Of a stretch of DNA of 64,000 nucleotides, positions 9,005 through 18,121 are shown piece by piece. The notes beneath the pieces are model-generated. The model was given only the letters and a program-made list of their open reading frames with translations, did not search any database and had not been told where the DNA came from. The stretch covers positions 62,001 to 126,000 of the forward strand of contig CAWGGJ010000013.1 in the NCBI GenBank assembly GCA_963822175.1, read 5' to 3'. This DNA comes from FEB-25 sp963822175 (GTDB lineage Bacteria; Chloroflexota; Anaerolineae; Anaerolineales; UBA4823). The position numbers were made by a program, and so were the translations under genes. The stretch's first letter is position 1; the number at the start of each line of letters is the position of its first letter.

Positions 9005-10336
9005 ATGGACACAAAGCTGATTACAGAAGCACGCGAGCACGCCCTTGAAGTGCTCCGAAAATGCGCCAGCCCAACCGGTTTTCGCGCCTCGGGAAATGCA
9101 ACCGGTTACCCGCAAGTTTGGGGGCGAGACAGTGTGATGATTTTCCTAGGGGCTGTTGCCAGCCAGGATGAAGAGCTGATCACGACAGGACGCCGCTCAC
9201 TGGACGCACTCAGTGCTTTCCAATCTCCCCTTGGTCTCATTCCATTGAATGTACATCCAGAGACAGGTTATATAAGCTCAGAGAATGCTGGCGCATGCGA
9301 TACCAACCTGTGGTATATCCTGGGTCGCTATCTGGATTTTAAATATACCCAAGATGATAAATCCCTGCGGGAAAGCTGGAGCAGCATTGAGCAAGCTATG
9401 CTTTGGCTCCAGTACCAGGATATGAACGAGTGTGGATTGCTTGAAATCCCCGAAGCCGGGAATTGGATGGACCTGTTGGATGTCCGCTACAACACGCTAT
9501 ATGATAATGTTCTTTATTATGCAGCCAGCCTGGCTTATGAAGAAATGAGCCGCCATGTGGCATCTGAAGCATTCTACAAGGGAAAGTGTATTTCTGCGGA
9601 ATGCATCCATGAGCGCATCAATCTGCTCATGTGGATAGACCGTTGCTGGGTGGCTTCACACTTTGCAGAACACCTGGAAAAGTTAAAAGCCATTCGCCTG
9701 GAATGGTTCATGCTCTATCATAATATTGGTACCATATCCAGTCGTCCATACTATTTGCCGTGGGTGGCATTTCGTGAATATGGTGATTGGTGCGACGGGT
9801 TGGCAAACCTGCTGGCGATCCTGACTGGCATTGCCGATGGAAACCGGACCCACCATATCTTGCGTTATATGCTGCAGGTTGGCATGGCAGACCCGTATCC
9901 CACTAAGGCCATTCACCCGCCGATCTATCCCGGTGAACCTCATTGGCGTGAGTATTATCGCAGCCGCAACCTGAACCTGCCCCAGCAGTACCACAACGGA
10001 GGCATCTGGCCGATGATCGGGGGATTTCATGTTGCCGCTTTGGTACGTTTTGGCTGGCAGGCTGAAGCGGAACAACTCCTGGAATCCCTGGCAAAATGTG
10101 TAAAACAGGGTATTCAGGGCAGCTGGGGTTTTAATGAGTGGATGCATGGCAGTAGTGGAAGACCGATGGGTTATGAACAACAAGGATGGTCAGCTGCCTC
10201 GTACCTTGTGGCGGAATCTGCTGTACGAACTGGAAAAATTGTTCTATTCGACGACCTGCTGGCAGCCAAGCCTGCCTCGGCAGTGGCTGCTGAAGAAAAT
10301 CAAATTTATGATATCAGTGGGGGAGGACCGGAGTAG
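9005..10336 (+). CDS. Amylo-alpha-1,6-glucosidase-like glycoside hydrolase
   Basis: This 443-residue protein has the (alpha/alpha)6-barrel glycosidase pattern seen in archaeal/bacterial amylo-alpha-1,6-glucosidase-like enzymes and in neutral invertases. Landmarks are YPQVWGRDSVMIF near residue 40, DTNLWYILGRY near 100, the acidic GNWMDLLDVRYNT segment near 155 and QQYHNGGIWPMIGGF near 325, then WGFNEWMHGSSGRPMG. No signal peptide is present, so it acts in the cytosol on the imported sugar. Placement directly behind the permeases points to an oligosaccharide or disaccharide substrate; starch-type versus sucrose-type specificity cannot be decided by eye. Confidence 0.75.
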   Translation: MDTKLITEAREHALEVLRKCASPTGFRASGNATGYPQVWGRDSVMIFLGAVASQDEELITTGRRSLDALSAFQSPLGLIPLNVHPETGYISSENAGACDTNLWYILGRYLDFKYTQDDKSLRESWSSIEQAMLWLQYQDMNECGLLEIPEAGNWMDLLDVRYNTLYDNVLYYAASLAYEEMSRHVASEAFYKGKCISAECIHERINLLMWIDRCWVASHFAEHLEKLKAIRLEWFMLYHNIGTISSRPYYLPWVAFREYGDWCDGLANLLAILTGIADGNRTHHILRYMLQVGMADPYPTKAIHPPIYPGEPHWREYYRSRNLNLPQQYHNGGIWPMIGGFHVAALVRFGWQAEAEQLLESLAKCVKQGIQGSWGFNEWMHGSSGRPMGYEQQGWSAASYLVAESAVRTGKIVLFDDLLAAKPASAVAAEENQIYDISGGGPE

Positions 10337-10505
10337 GAGGCTTTATTATCAGGATGGCTTTCGTTATGCCTTGATTTGCGCGGTAATGAAAATTGTCCAG
10401 CCCTTATTCTCCTGAATCCTTCTCTTTTTCTGGTTGTTTATAAGAAATTCAAATTATGCCGGGATACTATCCCAGAAAGCTATTTTGTTTTCAGGTGAGG
10501 TAAGA

Positions 10506-11138
10506 ATGAGCCTACAAACGATGATCGCCTGGATTGGACTACTATACATCGTAGTATTCAGTGGCATGTCGATCCTTCGACGGGAGAAAGTATCCATCCG
10601 TTTTGTGGTTGAGTCTATTTGTATTACCGCGATAACTTATGCCCTGGTAGCATACACCCCTTTGCAAATTCACTCAGCAATATTCCTTTTGTTTCTCTAT
10701 GGATTTACTTTACGCGCACGCCTGTTGGTGGATCTGGCGAATTTCTTCGCCCGCAATGGTAAAAATAAACTCGCTGATAAGTTATATCAGCTTGCCTCCC
10801 ATTTGTGGCCAGATAAGACCAGCAAGACGATCATCAATGTTAATCGGGCTATATTCCTCGTGCAGGATAACAGGCTTGATGAGTCAATTATTTTGTTCAC
10901 TCAGCTGCTCGATCCGGAAGATAAAAAATATCTAAGCGCCCGGTTCGAAGCAGCAGTGCATTACAACCTGGGGGTTGCATATCTACGCAAGGATGATCAT
11001 TCAGCGGCAGAAATTGAATTCAACACTGTCGTAGAAACATGGCCTAACTCCCCTTATGCTGAGCGCTCCCAGCAGGCGCTTGATCGTATGCATAGTAATG
11101 CAAAGTGGTCCATTGACAATTCATTAGCACGTAAATAA
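10506..11138 (+). CDS. Membrane protein with TPR-like C-terminal region
   Basis: This 210-residue protein starts at ATG 10506 with AGGTGAGG at 10493-10500; a longer frame from 10434 lacks a ribosome-binding site. The first 90 residues hold about three hydrophobic segments (IAWIGLLYIVVFSGM, ITAITYALVAY, AIFLLFLYGFTL). The remainder is helical with TPR character: YQLASHLWPD, INVNRAIFLVQDNRLDESI, YNLGVAYLRKDDHSAAEIEFNTV. TPRs of this kind mediate protein contacts, here on the cytosolic side. The partner is unknown. Confidence 0.75.
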   Translation: MSLQTMIAWIGLLYIVVFSGMSILRREKVSIRFVVESICITAITYALVAYTPLQIHSAIFLLFLYGFTLRARLLVDLANFFARNGKNKLADKLYQLASHLWPDKTSKTIINVNRAIFLVQDNRLDESIILFTQLLDPEDKKYLSARFEAAVHYNLGVAYLRKDDHSAAEIEFNTVVETWPNSPYAERSQQALDRMHSNAKWSIDNSLARK

Positions 11139-11280
11139 CGCGATCGATAACGTTTTAGAATGTATTTCCCCAAATATCTTTTTACATAATATGGTTTAAT
11201 TATTGTGGATACTGAAGGCCAGTACATGGACAGGCAGGTTGGAAAACCGCTTTGCAGCGAATAAACCGGGGAGGTGGTCT

Positions 11281-12228
11281 GTGAGTGTGGGGATGAATTT
11301 ATCCATGCGAAAATATCAATCTGAGGATGATTTTTGGCGCATACGCAATTTTCTGCGTGATGTTTTTGTTCAAAACGATCGCCGCATGTTATGTTGGCCG
11401 GTTGCCCGGTGGGATTACTGGCGTTGGCATGGCATCCTGAATATCGGTGATGGTACCCTTGAGCGAGATGTTTATCTGTGGGAGACCCCAAAGGGGGAGA
11501 TCGCAGCTGTATTGAATCGTGAAGGGGCTGGGCAGGCTTTCCTTCAGGTCCATCCCGTTTATAAAAATTATGAGCTGGAAGAACAAATGATTGCCCTGGC
11601 CGAAGAGCAGCTTAGAACGACGAGTCGGCGAGGGGGGTTGTTCCTGTGGGTATGGTCTGATGCGAAGGACAGCCAAAGGCAGGAGATCCTGGTAAAGCGT
11701 GGCTATTCTCACCGGGAGGACGCCGACGAACACCAGTGGCGGCGTGACCTGGTACAGCCCATCCCCGAGAGCCCAGTGAAGGAAGGATACCTGATTCGAT
11801 CGCTTGGAGATGTCTCAGAGCAGCCCTCGCGAAGCTGGGCATCCTGGAAGGCATTTCACCCTGAGGAGCCGGATGAAAAATATGACGGGTGGTCCTGGTA
11901 CAACAACATTCAGGCAGCGCCGCTTTACCGCCGCGACATGGATCTGGTTGCAATCGCTTCGAATGGCGAAGTAGCCGCCTTTACCACGCTCTGGTATGAC
12001 GATGTGACTCGTTGTGGTTATTTTGAGCCAGTTGGGACCTTGCCTGAGCACCAAAGGCAGGGTTTGGCTCGTTCACTTTTATGCGAGGGGATGAGGCGAT
12101 TAAAGAGATCAGGAGCCACCCAGGTAATGACCATTGGGGGAGAACCTCCAGCAAATGGGTTATACCAGTCTGTCTTGGGACCTGTATATGATTTATCCCA
12201 GCCCTGGGAAAAAAGGTGGCTGGGTTAA
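11281..12228 (+). CDS. GNAT family N-acetyltransferase (two-domain)
   Basis: This 315-residue protein appears to contain two GNAT folds. The C-terminal one has the acetyl-CoA-binding motif A, GTLPEHQRQGLARSLLCEGMRRL, followed by GATQVMTIGGEPPANGLYQSVL. The GTG at 11281 is chosen because GGAGG lies at 11270-11274, spacing 6; an upstream frame from 11203 has no such signal. It is first in a three-gene run with gaps of 24 and 22 bases, followed by an Eis-like acetyltransferase and an APH-like kinase. The acceptor substrate is unknown; small amines or aminoglycoside-like molecules are typical. Confidence 0.85.
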   Translation: MSVGMNLSMRKYQSEDDFWRIRNFLRDVFVQNDRRMLCWPVARWDYWRWHGILNIGDGTLERDVYLWETPKGEIAAVLNREGAGQAFLQVHPVYKNYELEEQMIALAEEQLRTTSRRGGLFLWVWSDAKDSQRQEILVKRGYSHREDADEHQWRRDLVQPIPESPVKEGYLIRSLGDVSEQPSRSWASWKAFHPEEPDEKYDGWSWYNNIQAAPLYRRDMDLVAIASNGEVAAFTTLWYDDVTRCGYFEPVGTLPEHQRQGLARSLLCEGMRRLKRSGATQVMTIGGEPPANGLYQSVLGPVYDLSQPWEKRWLG

Positions 12229-12252
12229 AGGATAGCACAGAAAGAAGGAAAC

Positions 12253-13434
12253 ATGAATATCACGATACGAGACTTACAGGGGGAGGCAATGCTGGAAACA
12301 CTGTATGCCTTAAATTCCTATTCGCTGCATCCCTCACCACCCCTGCAGAACAAGGATGAATGGATGGCGATCGTCCGCGCGCGCCAGGGGATTACCTGCC
12401 GGGCTTTTTTTGAGGATGAGACACCTGTATCCATTGCTGTCAACACACCCATGACGCAGAACATACGAGGCAAGCTTTACCCGGCTTCCGGGGTATGGGG
12501 GGTGTCCACAATGCCATCGGCAAGAAGAAAAGGCTATTGCAGGCAGATTATGGCCAGCCTGTTTTCTACTGATTGCCAAAATGGGAAGGCATTCTCAAAC
12601 CTCTATCCATTTCGGGAATCATTTTATGAGCGAATGGGTTATGTGTCATTTCCGTTGGTTAAAATTGCAAGGTTATCTGCGCACTCCCTGGCTCCATTGC
12701 TCAAAATGACTTGCGGGGGTGAGATTGTTCAGCAGTATATTGGTGAAGCCTATGATACATACCGCCAGTATCTTGCTGCGATGCGGGAGCATACGCATGG
12801 AATGGCGTTCTTTGATTTTGGTGATCGGGGTCGCGCCAACCTGAATTTACTCTGGACTGCCACCGCGGTGTTTGATGGCAACATCGAAGGTATTATGCTT
12901 TACCGAACGCTTGGCGAGGAGGTGACAAAATATGATTTTGTTGCCTCCCGCTTTTACTACACTACTAGCAGGGCACGTTACCTGCTGCTTAAGTGGATCG
13001 CTCAGCATATTGACCAGGTCGATCGAGTTGAGCTATGGCTTTCAGCAGGCGAGTATCCTGAGACATGGCTGGCGGATATCCAGGTGAAGGTTGAGTCAGC
13101 CATCCGCCCAGCGATGTGCCGTGTTCTTGATATAGCCAAAATCAGCGGTATGGAAGCAGGTGAAGGCAGTTTCTCGGCAAGGATCCTCGACCCGCTGTGC
13201 CCCTGGAATGAGGGCGCCTGGAATTTTTCGGGGAGCGAAGGGAAGCTGCAAATTTCAAAAGCATCTCAGGTGGATTGCGATTTGACCATCCAGGGATTAT
13301 CTGCATTGATCGCAGGAGTGCATGAGCCGCAGGACCTTCCACTGCGAGGCTGGGGTAATCCCGATCCCGAAATCCAATCGATCCTGCAGAAATTATTCCC
13401 ACCCACGTTTCCATATATGCACGAAATGTTTTAA
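12253..13434 (+). CDS. Eis-like GNAT acetyltransferase with SCP2-type C-terminus
   Basis: This 393-residue protein follows the Eis/Rv2416c architecture: an N-terminal GNAT domain with VSTMPSARRKGYCRQIMASLF and the FSNLYPFRESFYERMGYVSF stretch, a second GNAT-like half, and a C-terminal sterol-carrier-like domain (FSARILDPLCPWNEGAW through LSALIAGVHEP). Family members acetylate amines of aminoglycosides, polyamines or peptides. AGAAGGAAAC precedes the ATG. It sits between another GNAT gene and a kinase gene, which suggests a detoxification or modification operon, though that is inference. Confidence 0.88.
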   Translation: MNITIRDLQGEAMLETLYALNSYSLHPSPPLQNKDEWMAIVRARQGITCRAFFEDETPVSIAVNTPMTQNIRGKLYPASGVWGVSTMPSARRKGYCRQIMASLFSTDCQNGKAFSNLYPFRESFYERMGYVSFPLVKIARLSAHSLAPLLKMTCGGEIVQQYIGEAYDTYRQYLAAMREHTHGMAFFDFGDRGRANLNLLWTATAVFDGNIEGIMLYRTLGEEVTKYDFVASRFYYTTSRARYLLLKWIAQHIDQVDRVELWLSAGEYPETWLADIQVKVESAIRPAMCRVLDIAKISGMEAGEGSFSARILDPLCPWNEGAWNFSGSEGKLQISKASQVDCDLTIQGLSALIAGVHEPQDLPLRGWGNPDPEIQSILQKLFPPTFPYMHEMF

Positions 13435-13456
13435 TTTGCCAGGCAGTAACTACGAA

Positions 13457-14488
13457 ATGAAACCATTCCGCGAATTATCCCGCCGGAGTCGCCTAAACAG
13501 GCTTAGAAAACTGGCCAGAGTTGCTATCAATGCCTATGGTATGAGTGATGCGCGTCTGACATTCATTCAATACGGTGAAAATATTATTTACCGTGTGGAC
13601 TTACCTGGGGCAAACCTTTCATCGGGTGACTCGAGCCCCTACCTCCCAAATCGGTACGTGCTGCGCATCCACGCCATGGGTGATGTTGAAGCAATCAGCT
13701 CTGAACTGACCTGGTTGGCCGCACTGAACCAGCAGGCAGGTTTGCCTGTGCCTGCTCCTGTCTCGACACCGCAGGGTGAATTATTGACCACGATTCTCAC
13801 TCCCGGCATACCGGCAGGGCGGGTCGTCTCGCTGATGCGCTGGTTGGATGGGCGAAGATTCCATGAGGGACACTTACCTAAACACCTGACTGCATTGGGA
13901 CAGGTGGTCGCTCAAATGCATTCCTTTTCAGCTACCTGGCAGCCTCCAGCTGGCTTCACCCGCCCGCATTGGGATTGGGAAGCCCAGCTTGGGGGAAGCA
14001 TGTTCAGTGTATCTCTGGATGAGCTGGTTGCTTCTATGCCCACCAGGTTTCAGCAGCCTTTCCGGCTCGTCTCCCATGAGAGTAAACAGGTCATGGATGC
14101 TCTAGGCAAAAGCCCTGAAAGCTATGGTCTGATCCACTCTGACCTGTACCCGGAGAATGTACTCTTCAAGGCTGGAAAGGCCTATCCGATTGACTTCGAA
14201 GACTGTGGCTACGGCTATTGGATGTGGGATATCGCCATTGCATTATGCAAATGGGCATGGATGGCTGATTGGGAGAGAATGCGTGATGCATTTCGGGAGG
14301 GATATGCTCAAATCCGCACGATACCCGAAGCGCAATGGAAACACCTAGATCTTTTTGTCGCCACCCAATTCGCCACAATGGTAGTATGGTCATCCGCCTT
14401 TCTCACGCATGATCCAAAAAGGGAAGCGGAGTATGTACCATGGCGGGAAGATAATGGCAATAAGCTTTTGAGATACTTCAATCATTGA
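13457..14488 (+). CDS. APH-family phosphotransferase (homoserine kinase II / SrkA-like)
   Basis: This 343-residue kinase-fold protein has the catalytic loop LIHSDLYPENVLF (about residues 232-244) and the metal-binding IDFEDCGYGYWMWDIA motif, typical of aminoglycoside/choline kinase-like enzymes. ATG 13457 lies 22 bases after the Eis-like gene; the longer open frame from 13322 overlaps that gene and is less likely. Substrate could be a small alcohol, homoserine or a protein Ser/Thr. The context with two acetyltransferases suggests modification of exogenous or secondary metabolites. Confidence 0.85.
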   Translation: MKPFRELSRRSRLNRLRKLARVAINAYGMSDARLTFIQYGENIIYRVDLPGANLSSGDSSPYLPNRYVLRIHAMGDVEAISSELTWLAALNQQAGLPVPAPVSTPQGELLTTILTPGIPAGRVVSLMRWLDGRRFHEGHLPKHLTALGQVVAQMHSFSATWQPPAGFTRPHWDWEAQLGGSMFSVSLDELVASMPTRFQQPFRLVSHESKQVMDALGKSPESYGLIHSDLYPENVLFKAGKAYPIDFEDCGYGYWMWDIAIALCKWAWMADWERMRDAFREGYAQIRTIPEAQWKHLDLFVATQFATMVVWSSAFLTHDPKREAEYVPWREDNGNKLLRYFNH

Positions 14489-14611
14489 TGCCTGGATATC
14501 GACTGTATTTCATCAATGAAGGCGCTCACTGGTGAGTGTAACCACTGAACCAGGTTTACCCGAAGAAAGTATTGAGGTTGTGCACACATTGATTTGTAAT
14601 AAGGAGGAAAA

Positions 14612-15598
14612 ATGGATAGGGAAGGGTTTCGTGAGCTGCTAAAGGGGCGAAAGCTGGATGATGAAAAGATAGAAGCATCGATTGTGATTGCTGAACGCTT
14701 TGAGAAATATATTTTTGAGTTGGGAACCATACCTGATGCAGAGATAACCTGGAAATTTTGCGAAGTCCTCATCCAGGAAGGGCAAAACAGCTATGATAAC
14801 TTGCTTGCCCTGGCTCGCTACGGTCGATTTATCAAGAATAATGCTGTATTTGTTGCCATGTTGGAGTTACTGGATGGTGCAGAAGCTCAGCCTAACTTGT
14901 ATCGAAAAGTTGGGGAGCTGTTTGGTGAAAATGTCCGGGATGAAGTTTTTGCAGGCATTGGTGTCTCACAGCTGGGTTTACGACCCGCTGAGAAACCCTT
15001 TGATATGTTTCCAGTCATCGATCGATTGGTTGGCAAGTTGGGATATGACCAAACTGAGCTGTTGCTTTCTGCCTGCCTGCGCGATCTGCCAGACGAATAC
15101 TTTCTGGATGAGCGCGAGGAGTATATCAAATCCGGGGATATTGATAGCTACTTGATTAAGAAGCACCAATCCTTTTTGAACAGGCTACAAAAGTGCCAAC
15201 AAGATGGCGAGCTGTTCTTCTCACAGGAGATCACCGCTGATGTTGTGGAATTTGTAAAAGAACAGCCAGAGATCGAGTGTGGCGTGCGTGAGGGGAACCT
15301 GTTATTCATATCAAAAATCCCCTACAACGCTAAACAATATCTTACCGAAACCGATCCGGTGATGAAGCGTTATTACGCCTGTCATTGCCCCTGGGCGCGT
15401 GAAGCAATAAAGCGCGGGAATATCCAGCTCAATCCAGTTTTTTGCAATTGCAGTGGTGGGTTCAGCAAAAAGCCATGGGAGATTATTTTTGGCCAAACGC
15501 TCGAGGTGGAGGTGCTTAAATCAGCGATTAAGGGTGATTTTCGCTGCAGGTTTGCGGTTCATCTTCCGCAGGGAATTGCAGCCGAAAAAATAAATTAG
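14612..15598 (+). CDS. Hypothetical protein with Cys-rich C-terminal domain
   Basis: This 328-residue protein starts after AAGGAGG (spacing 5). The N-terminal 110 residues are helical. The C-terminal 130 residues hold paired cysteines in YYACHCPWAREAI and FCNCSGGFSKKPWE, then a beta-rich FGQTLEVEVLKSAIKGDFRCRFAVHLP. The C-terminal part resembles the DUF6144 / thiazoline-carboxylate-hydrolase-like group as far as I can recall, but I cannot confirm the family. The CxC...CxC arrangement could bind a metal or act in redox chemistry. It is monocistronic, with hairpins on both sides. Confidence 0.6.
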   Translation: MDREGFRELLKGRKLDDEKIEASIVIAERFEKYIFELGTIPDAEITWKFCEVLIQEGQNSYDNLLALARYGRFIKNNAVFVAMLELLDGAEAQPNLYRKVGELFGENVRDEVFAGIGVSQLGLRPAEKPFDMFPVIDRLVGKLGYDQTELLLSACLRDLPDEYFLDEREEYIKSGDIDSYLIKKHQSFLNRLQKCQQDGELFFSQEITADVVEFVKEQPEIECGVREGNLLFISKIPYNAKQYLTETDPVMKRYYACHCPWAREAIKRGNIQLNPVFCNCSGGFSKKPWEIIFGQTLEVEVLKSAIKGDFRCRFAVHLPQGIAAEKIN

Positions 15599-15635
15599 GA
15601 AATAGCTAATGAGGCTTTGTGGCTTACGTACCCGG

Positions 15636-15668
15636 TTTGTAGAACAATTCTTTATATTGTTCTACAAA
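15636..15668. terminator. Perfect 13-bp hairpin
   Basis: TTTGTAGAACAAT (15636-15648) pairs fully with 15656-15668 around a 7-nt loop. No U tract follows in either direction, so it may be a weak terminator or an operator for the acetyltransferase gene 38 bases downstream. Confidence 0.45.
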
Positions 15669-15706
15669 CAAAGCAATGGTAGTTGGGCACACTTGAGAGA
15701 CCATGG

Positions 15707-16234
15707 ATGATCACTATCCGAGAGCTCCTACGAGAGGAAATCGAACAAATCTGGAGTATTGACCGAAGCGAAGTGATTGAAAACATCTATACCTTCGAGA
15801 ACAGAAAGTTGTTGCTTAAACCTGAACATTTCGAAGCGCAAGGTTGGCCATCGGGTGAAGAAGAGAAATATTCGCCGATCTTTTATGATTGTTTTGATGG
15901 GGGTGGGTGGTTTTGGGGCGCATTCGATGAGGTGAAAATAATCGGTGCAGCCATCCTTGAGCGCAAGTTTATTGGCGAGAATAAAGATACATTGCAGCTC
16001 AAATTTATGCATGTTAGCCGTGCATATCGAAATATCGGACTGGGAAAACAGCTTTTTGAAATAGCCAGTGTGGCAGCACGTCGGTGGGGTGCCAGGAAGT
16101 TGTATATCTCAGCAACTCCAACTGAAAACACCGTCAATTTCTATTTAAGGCTTGGGTGTGTCATCGCTGAAGAGCCGGATGCAGAGTTGTTTGCATTTGA
16201 GCCTGAAGATATCCACCTTGAGTGTTTTGTGTAA
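15707..16234 (+). CDS. GNAT family N-acetyltransferase
   Basis: This 175-residue protein has one GNAT domain with FMHVSRAYRNIGLGKQLFEIA (motif A, Q/RxxGxG/A form), followed by GARKLYISATPTENTVNFYLRLGC (motif B). The start at 15707 (MITIRELL) matches the usual GNAT first strand; an upstream in-frame TTG at 15683 would add eight residues. Acceptor substrate is unknown. The kinase-like gene at 16298 follows 63 bases later. Confidence 0.87.
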   Translation: MITIRELLREEIEQIWSIDRSEVIENIYTFENRKLLLKPEHFEAQGWPSGEEEKYSPIFYDCFDGGGWFWGAFDEVKIIGAAILERKFIGENKDTLQLKFMHVSRAYRNIGLGKQLFEIASVAARRWGARKLYISATPTENTVNFYLRLGCVIAEEPDAELFAFEPEDIHLECFV

Positions 16235-16297
16235 AAGAGAACACTTCTTATCGATCGGATTGACCATCCCATTTGAGATATAAAATCCTGGTGATTT

Positions 16298-17221
16298 ATG
16301 TGCCTAAACGAATTGTTCCCCATCTTCAGACAAATTCCTGGATGGGATAACCTTGAAAATATTCACGTAGAGCCAATTGCCGGATTGACGAATCGAAACT
16401 ACCGCGTAACAGTGAAAGATGAACAGTTCGTTTTGCGGGTAAGCGGGAAAAATACCCAAAGCCTGGGAATCGATCGGCAGCAAGAGGCTGCAGCATTGAG
16501 GTTTGCTGCCAAGTTGGGCCTTGGACCCGATATCTATGCCCTTCTGCTTCCAGAAGGGCACCTGGTGACGCGGTGGGTTGAAGGGCAGCACTGGGAGGCA
16601 GAAGAGTTTAGGACACCCCAAAACGTGCGTATGCTGACCGAGATCGTGAAGCGTGTCCATTCAATGCCACCCAGTGGTGCAATTTTCTCTCCATTCCGGC
16701 GTGTTGAGGCATATATCAAAACTGCAGGCAACTATGCTGTTCGCTTCCCGTCAGATTTCGATGATGTTATCGATACCATGCAGAAGATCGAAGCCGAGCA
16801 AAGGTGTGACCCATCTGATTGGCAGCATTTTTGTCACAATGATCTGGTAAGTGTTAATTATTTGTATTGTAAAAAAGATCAGATGATCAAAATCCTGGAT
16901 TGGGAATTTGCAGGTTGGGGTGACATTTACTATGATCTAGCGACGGTAGTTTACACCCATGACAATGTTGGCCCCATTTCACCTGCCCTTGAGGAGGTCA
17001 TGCTGGCATGCTACTTTGGTGAGATTACCCAGCAGCAGCACAGGCGATTGAATGGGATGAAATATATGTTAATGCTGTTCAGCGGAATGTGGGGGTTAAT
17101 GCAACACGGCTTACAGTCAGGTGGATTGATCCCTGCAGTGAAAGGATTTGATTACCTGGAATTTGCACAGTATCTTTTTGAGCATGAAATTAAGGAGCTG
17201 AAACGAGTATTAGAGGGGTAA
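16298..17221 (+). CDS. Choline/ethanolamine kinase-like phosphotransferase
   Basis: This 307-residue protein has the choline-kinase fold: the nucleotide-binding strand GLTNRNYRV (residues 29-37), catalytic loop FCHNDLVSVNYL and metal loop ILDWEFAGWGDIYYDLA. The HND variant of Brenner's motif is typical of choline, ethanolamine and thiamine kinases of the LicA type. The product probably phosphorylates a small alcohol for phospholipid or surface-polymer decoration or for cofactor salvage. The ribosome-binding site is weak. Confidence 0.85.
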   Translation: MCLNELFPIFRQIPGWDNLENIHVEPIAGLTNRNYRVTVKDEQFVLRVSGKNTQSLGIDRQQEAAALRFAAKLGLGPDIYALLLPEGHLVTRWVEGQHWEAEEFRTPQNVRMLTEIVKRVHSMPPSGAIFSPFRRVEAYIKTAGNYAVRFPSDFDDVIDTMQKIEAEQRCDPSDWQHFCHNDLVSVNYLYCKKDQMIKILDWEFAGWGDIYYDLATVVYTHDNVGPISPALEEVMLACYFGEITQQQHRRLNGMKYMLMLFSGMWGLMQHGLQSGGLIPAVKGFDYLEFAQYLFEHEIKELKRVLEG

Positions 17222-17271
17222 AACTCAGAGTTCATGAAAATTTAGTGCAAGCCACCCTTCGCGGTAATACC

Positions 17272-17310
17272 CATGTATCCACCAGCGAACTGGAGCCTGA
17301 TGGATACATG
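17272..17310. repeat. Nested inverted repeat
   Basis: CATGTATCCA (17272-17281) pairs with TGGATACATG (17301-17310), and inside it CCAG-cgaa-CTGG (17282-17293) forms a second stem. There is no U tract. It may be a weak terminator of the kinase gene or a protein-binding site. Confidence 0.4.
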
Positions 17311-17441
17311 AGTAATCATGCTCAATAACAGGTCACGTACGATCCAATTTAAAAGCTGCTTCACTACCAATCCTGGCAATTAGAATTCCCTATCCAGGTC
17401 AAAAAATGAGAGGCAGATTGGTTTTATTTTTTGTTTCCCCT

Positions 17442-17951
17442 TTAGCGAGGCAGGCGCGCCTTGGCTTCGCGTGCTGCATCGTCCATTGCTGTGAACATTG
17501 CTTTGGCTTCTTCTGCAGTCAACTTAGCATCAAGCAGGGGGAGGTAGATTTCCTCTTCTTTGGCGAAGTGTAATTTCACAATTGTGTAAAGACCGTACAG
17601 GACGCGCCGCAATGCCATAACTTGATCAAAAGTGATGGAAAGCTGAGTCCTGTGAACTCGCAGCGTTCCCAGTACCTCGGTTAATCGTTCCACTTCCACG
17701 TGGTCCCGGCTCATCGTCGCAGTAGCCTGAGGGGCACCCATGGCTTTTTCAACCATTGGGTATAGAGCCTTTTCTTCTGCCTGGGCATGCGGGATAAGCT
17801 GACGGGTCAGGAAATTATAGGATTGTTCAATTTTGTCATGGGCTAAGCTGGTAAGGCTTTCGTTGACAACGTCACCTGCTAAACGCAGGACTTCAACTTG
17901 GGGATACAGCGCTTTGTGCTCATCTCTGAGAGGTTGGGTTATACTCGCCAT
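17442..17951 (-). CDS. Hemerythrin HHE cation-binding domain protein
   Basis: This 169-residue helical protein has the HHE pattern: LRDEHKALYPQVE at residues 7-19, LIPHAQAEEKALYPMVE near 52-68, SRDHVEVERL near 80 and LHFAKEEEIYLPLLD near 136-150. These His and Glu/Asp residues would form a non-haem di-iron site for oxygen, NO or iron handling. GAAGGAGA precedes the ATG. It is a lone gene upstream of the pentose phosphate genes on the same strand, about 170 bases beyond the 6-phosphogluconolactonase stop. Confidence 0.88.
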   Translation of the reverse strand: MASITQPLRDEHKALYPQVEVLRLAGDVVNESLTSLAHDKIEQSYNFLTRQLIPHAQAEEKALYPMVEKAMGAPQATATMSRDHVEVERLTEVLGTLRVHRTQLSITFDQVMALRRVLYGLYTIVKLHFAKEEEIYLPLLDAKLTAEEAKAMFTAMDDAAREAKARLPR

Positions 17952-18121
17952 TTACTCGTCTCCTTCAGTGTTCTAATACACAATATATCATACAACTTCA
18001 CTGAATGTGTGCTTCAATTCACCAATTTTTTCAAGGAGTTATGAGCGAGTAATATTCAGCTGCCAAATGCTTTCCGATCGCTGATTACAAACTCCGGTCA
18101 TTAAGTGACTAGCTCTTTATT

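Noticed and set aside
9683..10183. 166-codon minus-strand ORF
   Set aside because: It is antisense to the glycoside hydrolase, with low-quality protein composition.
15636..15668. Hairpin as an insertion-sequence end or attachment site
   Set aside because: There is no transposase or integrase gene, and no second copy of the repeat was noticed.
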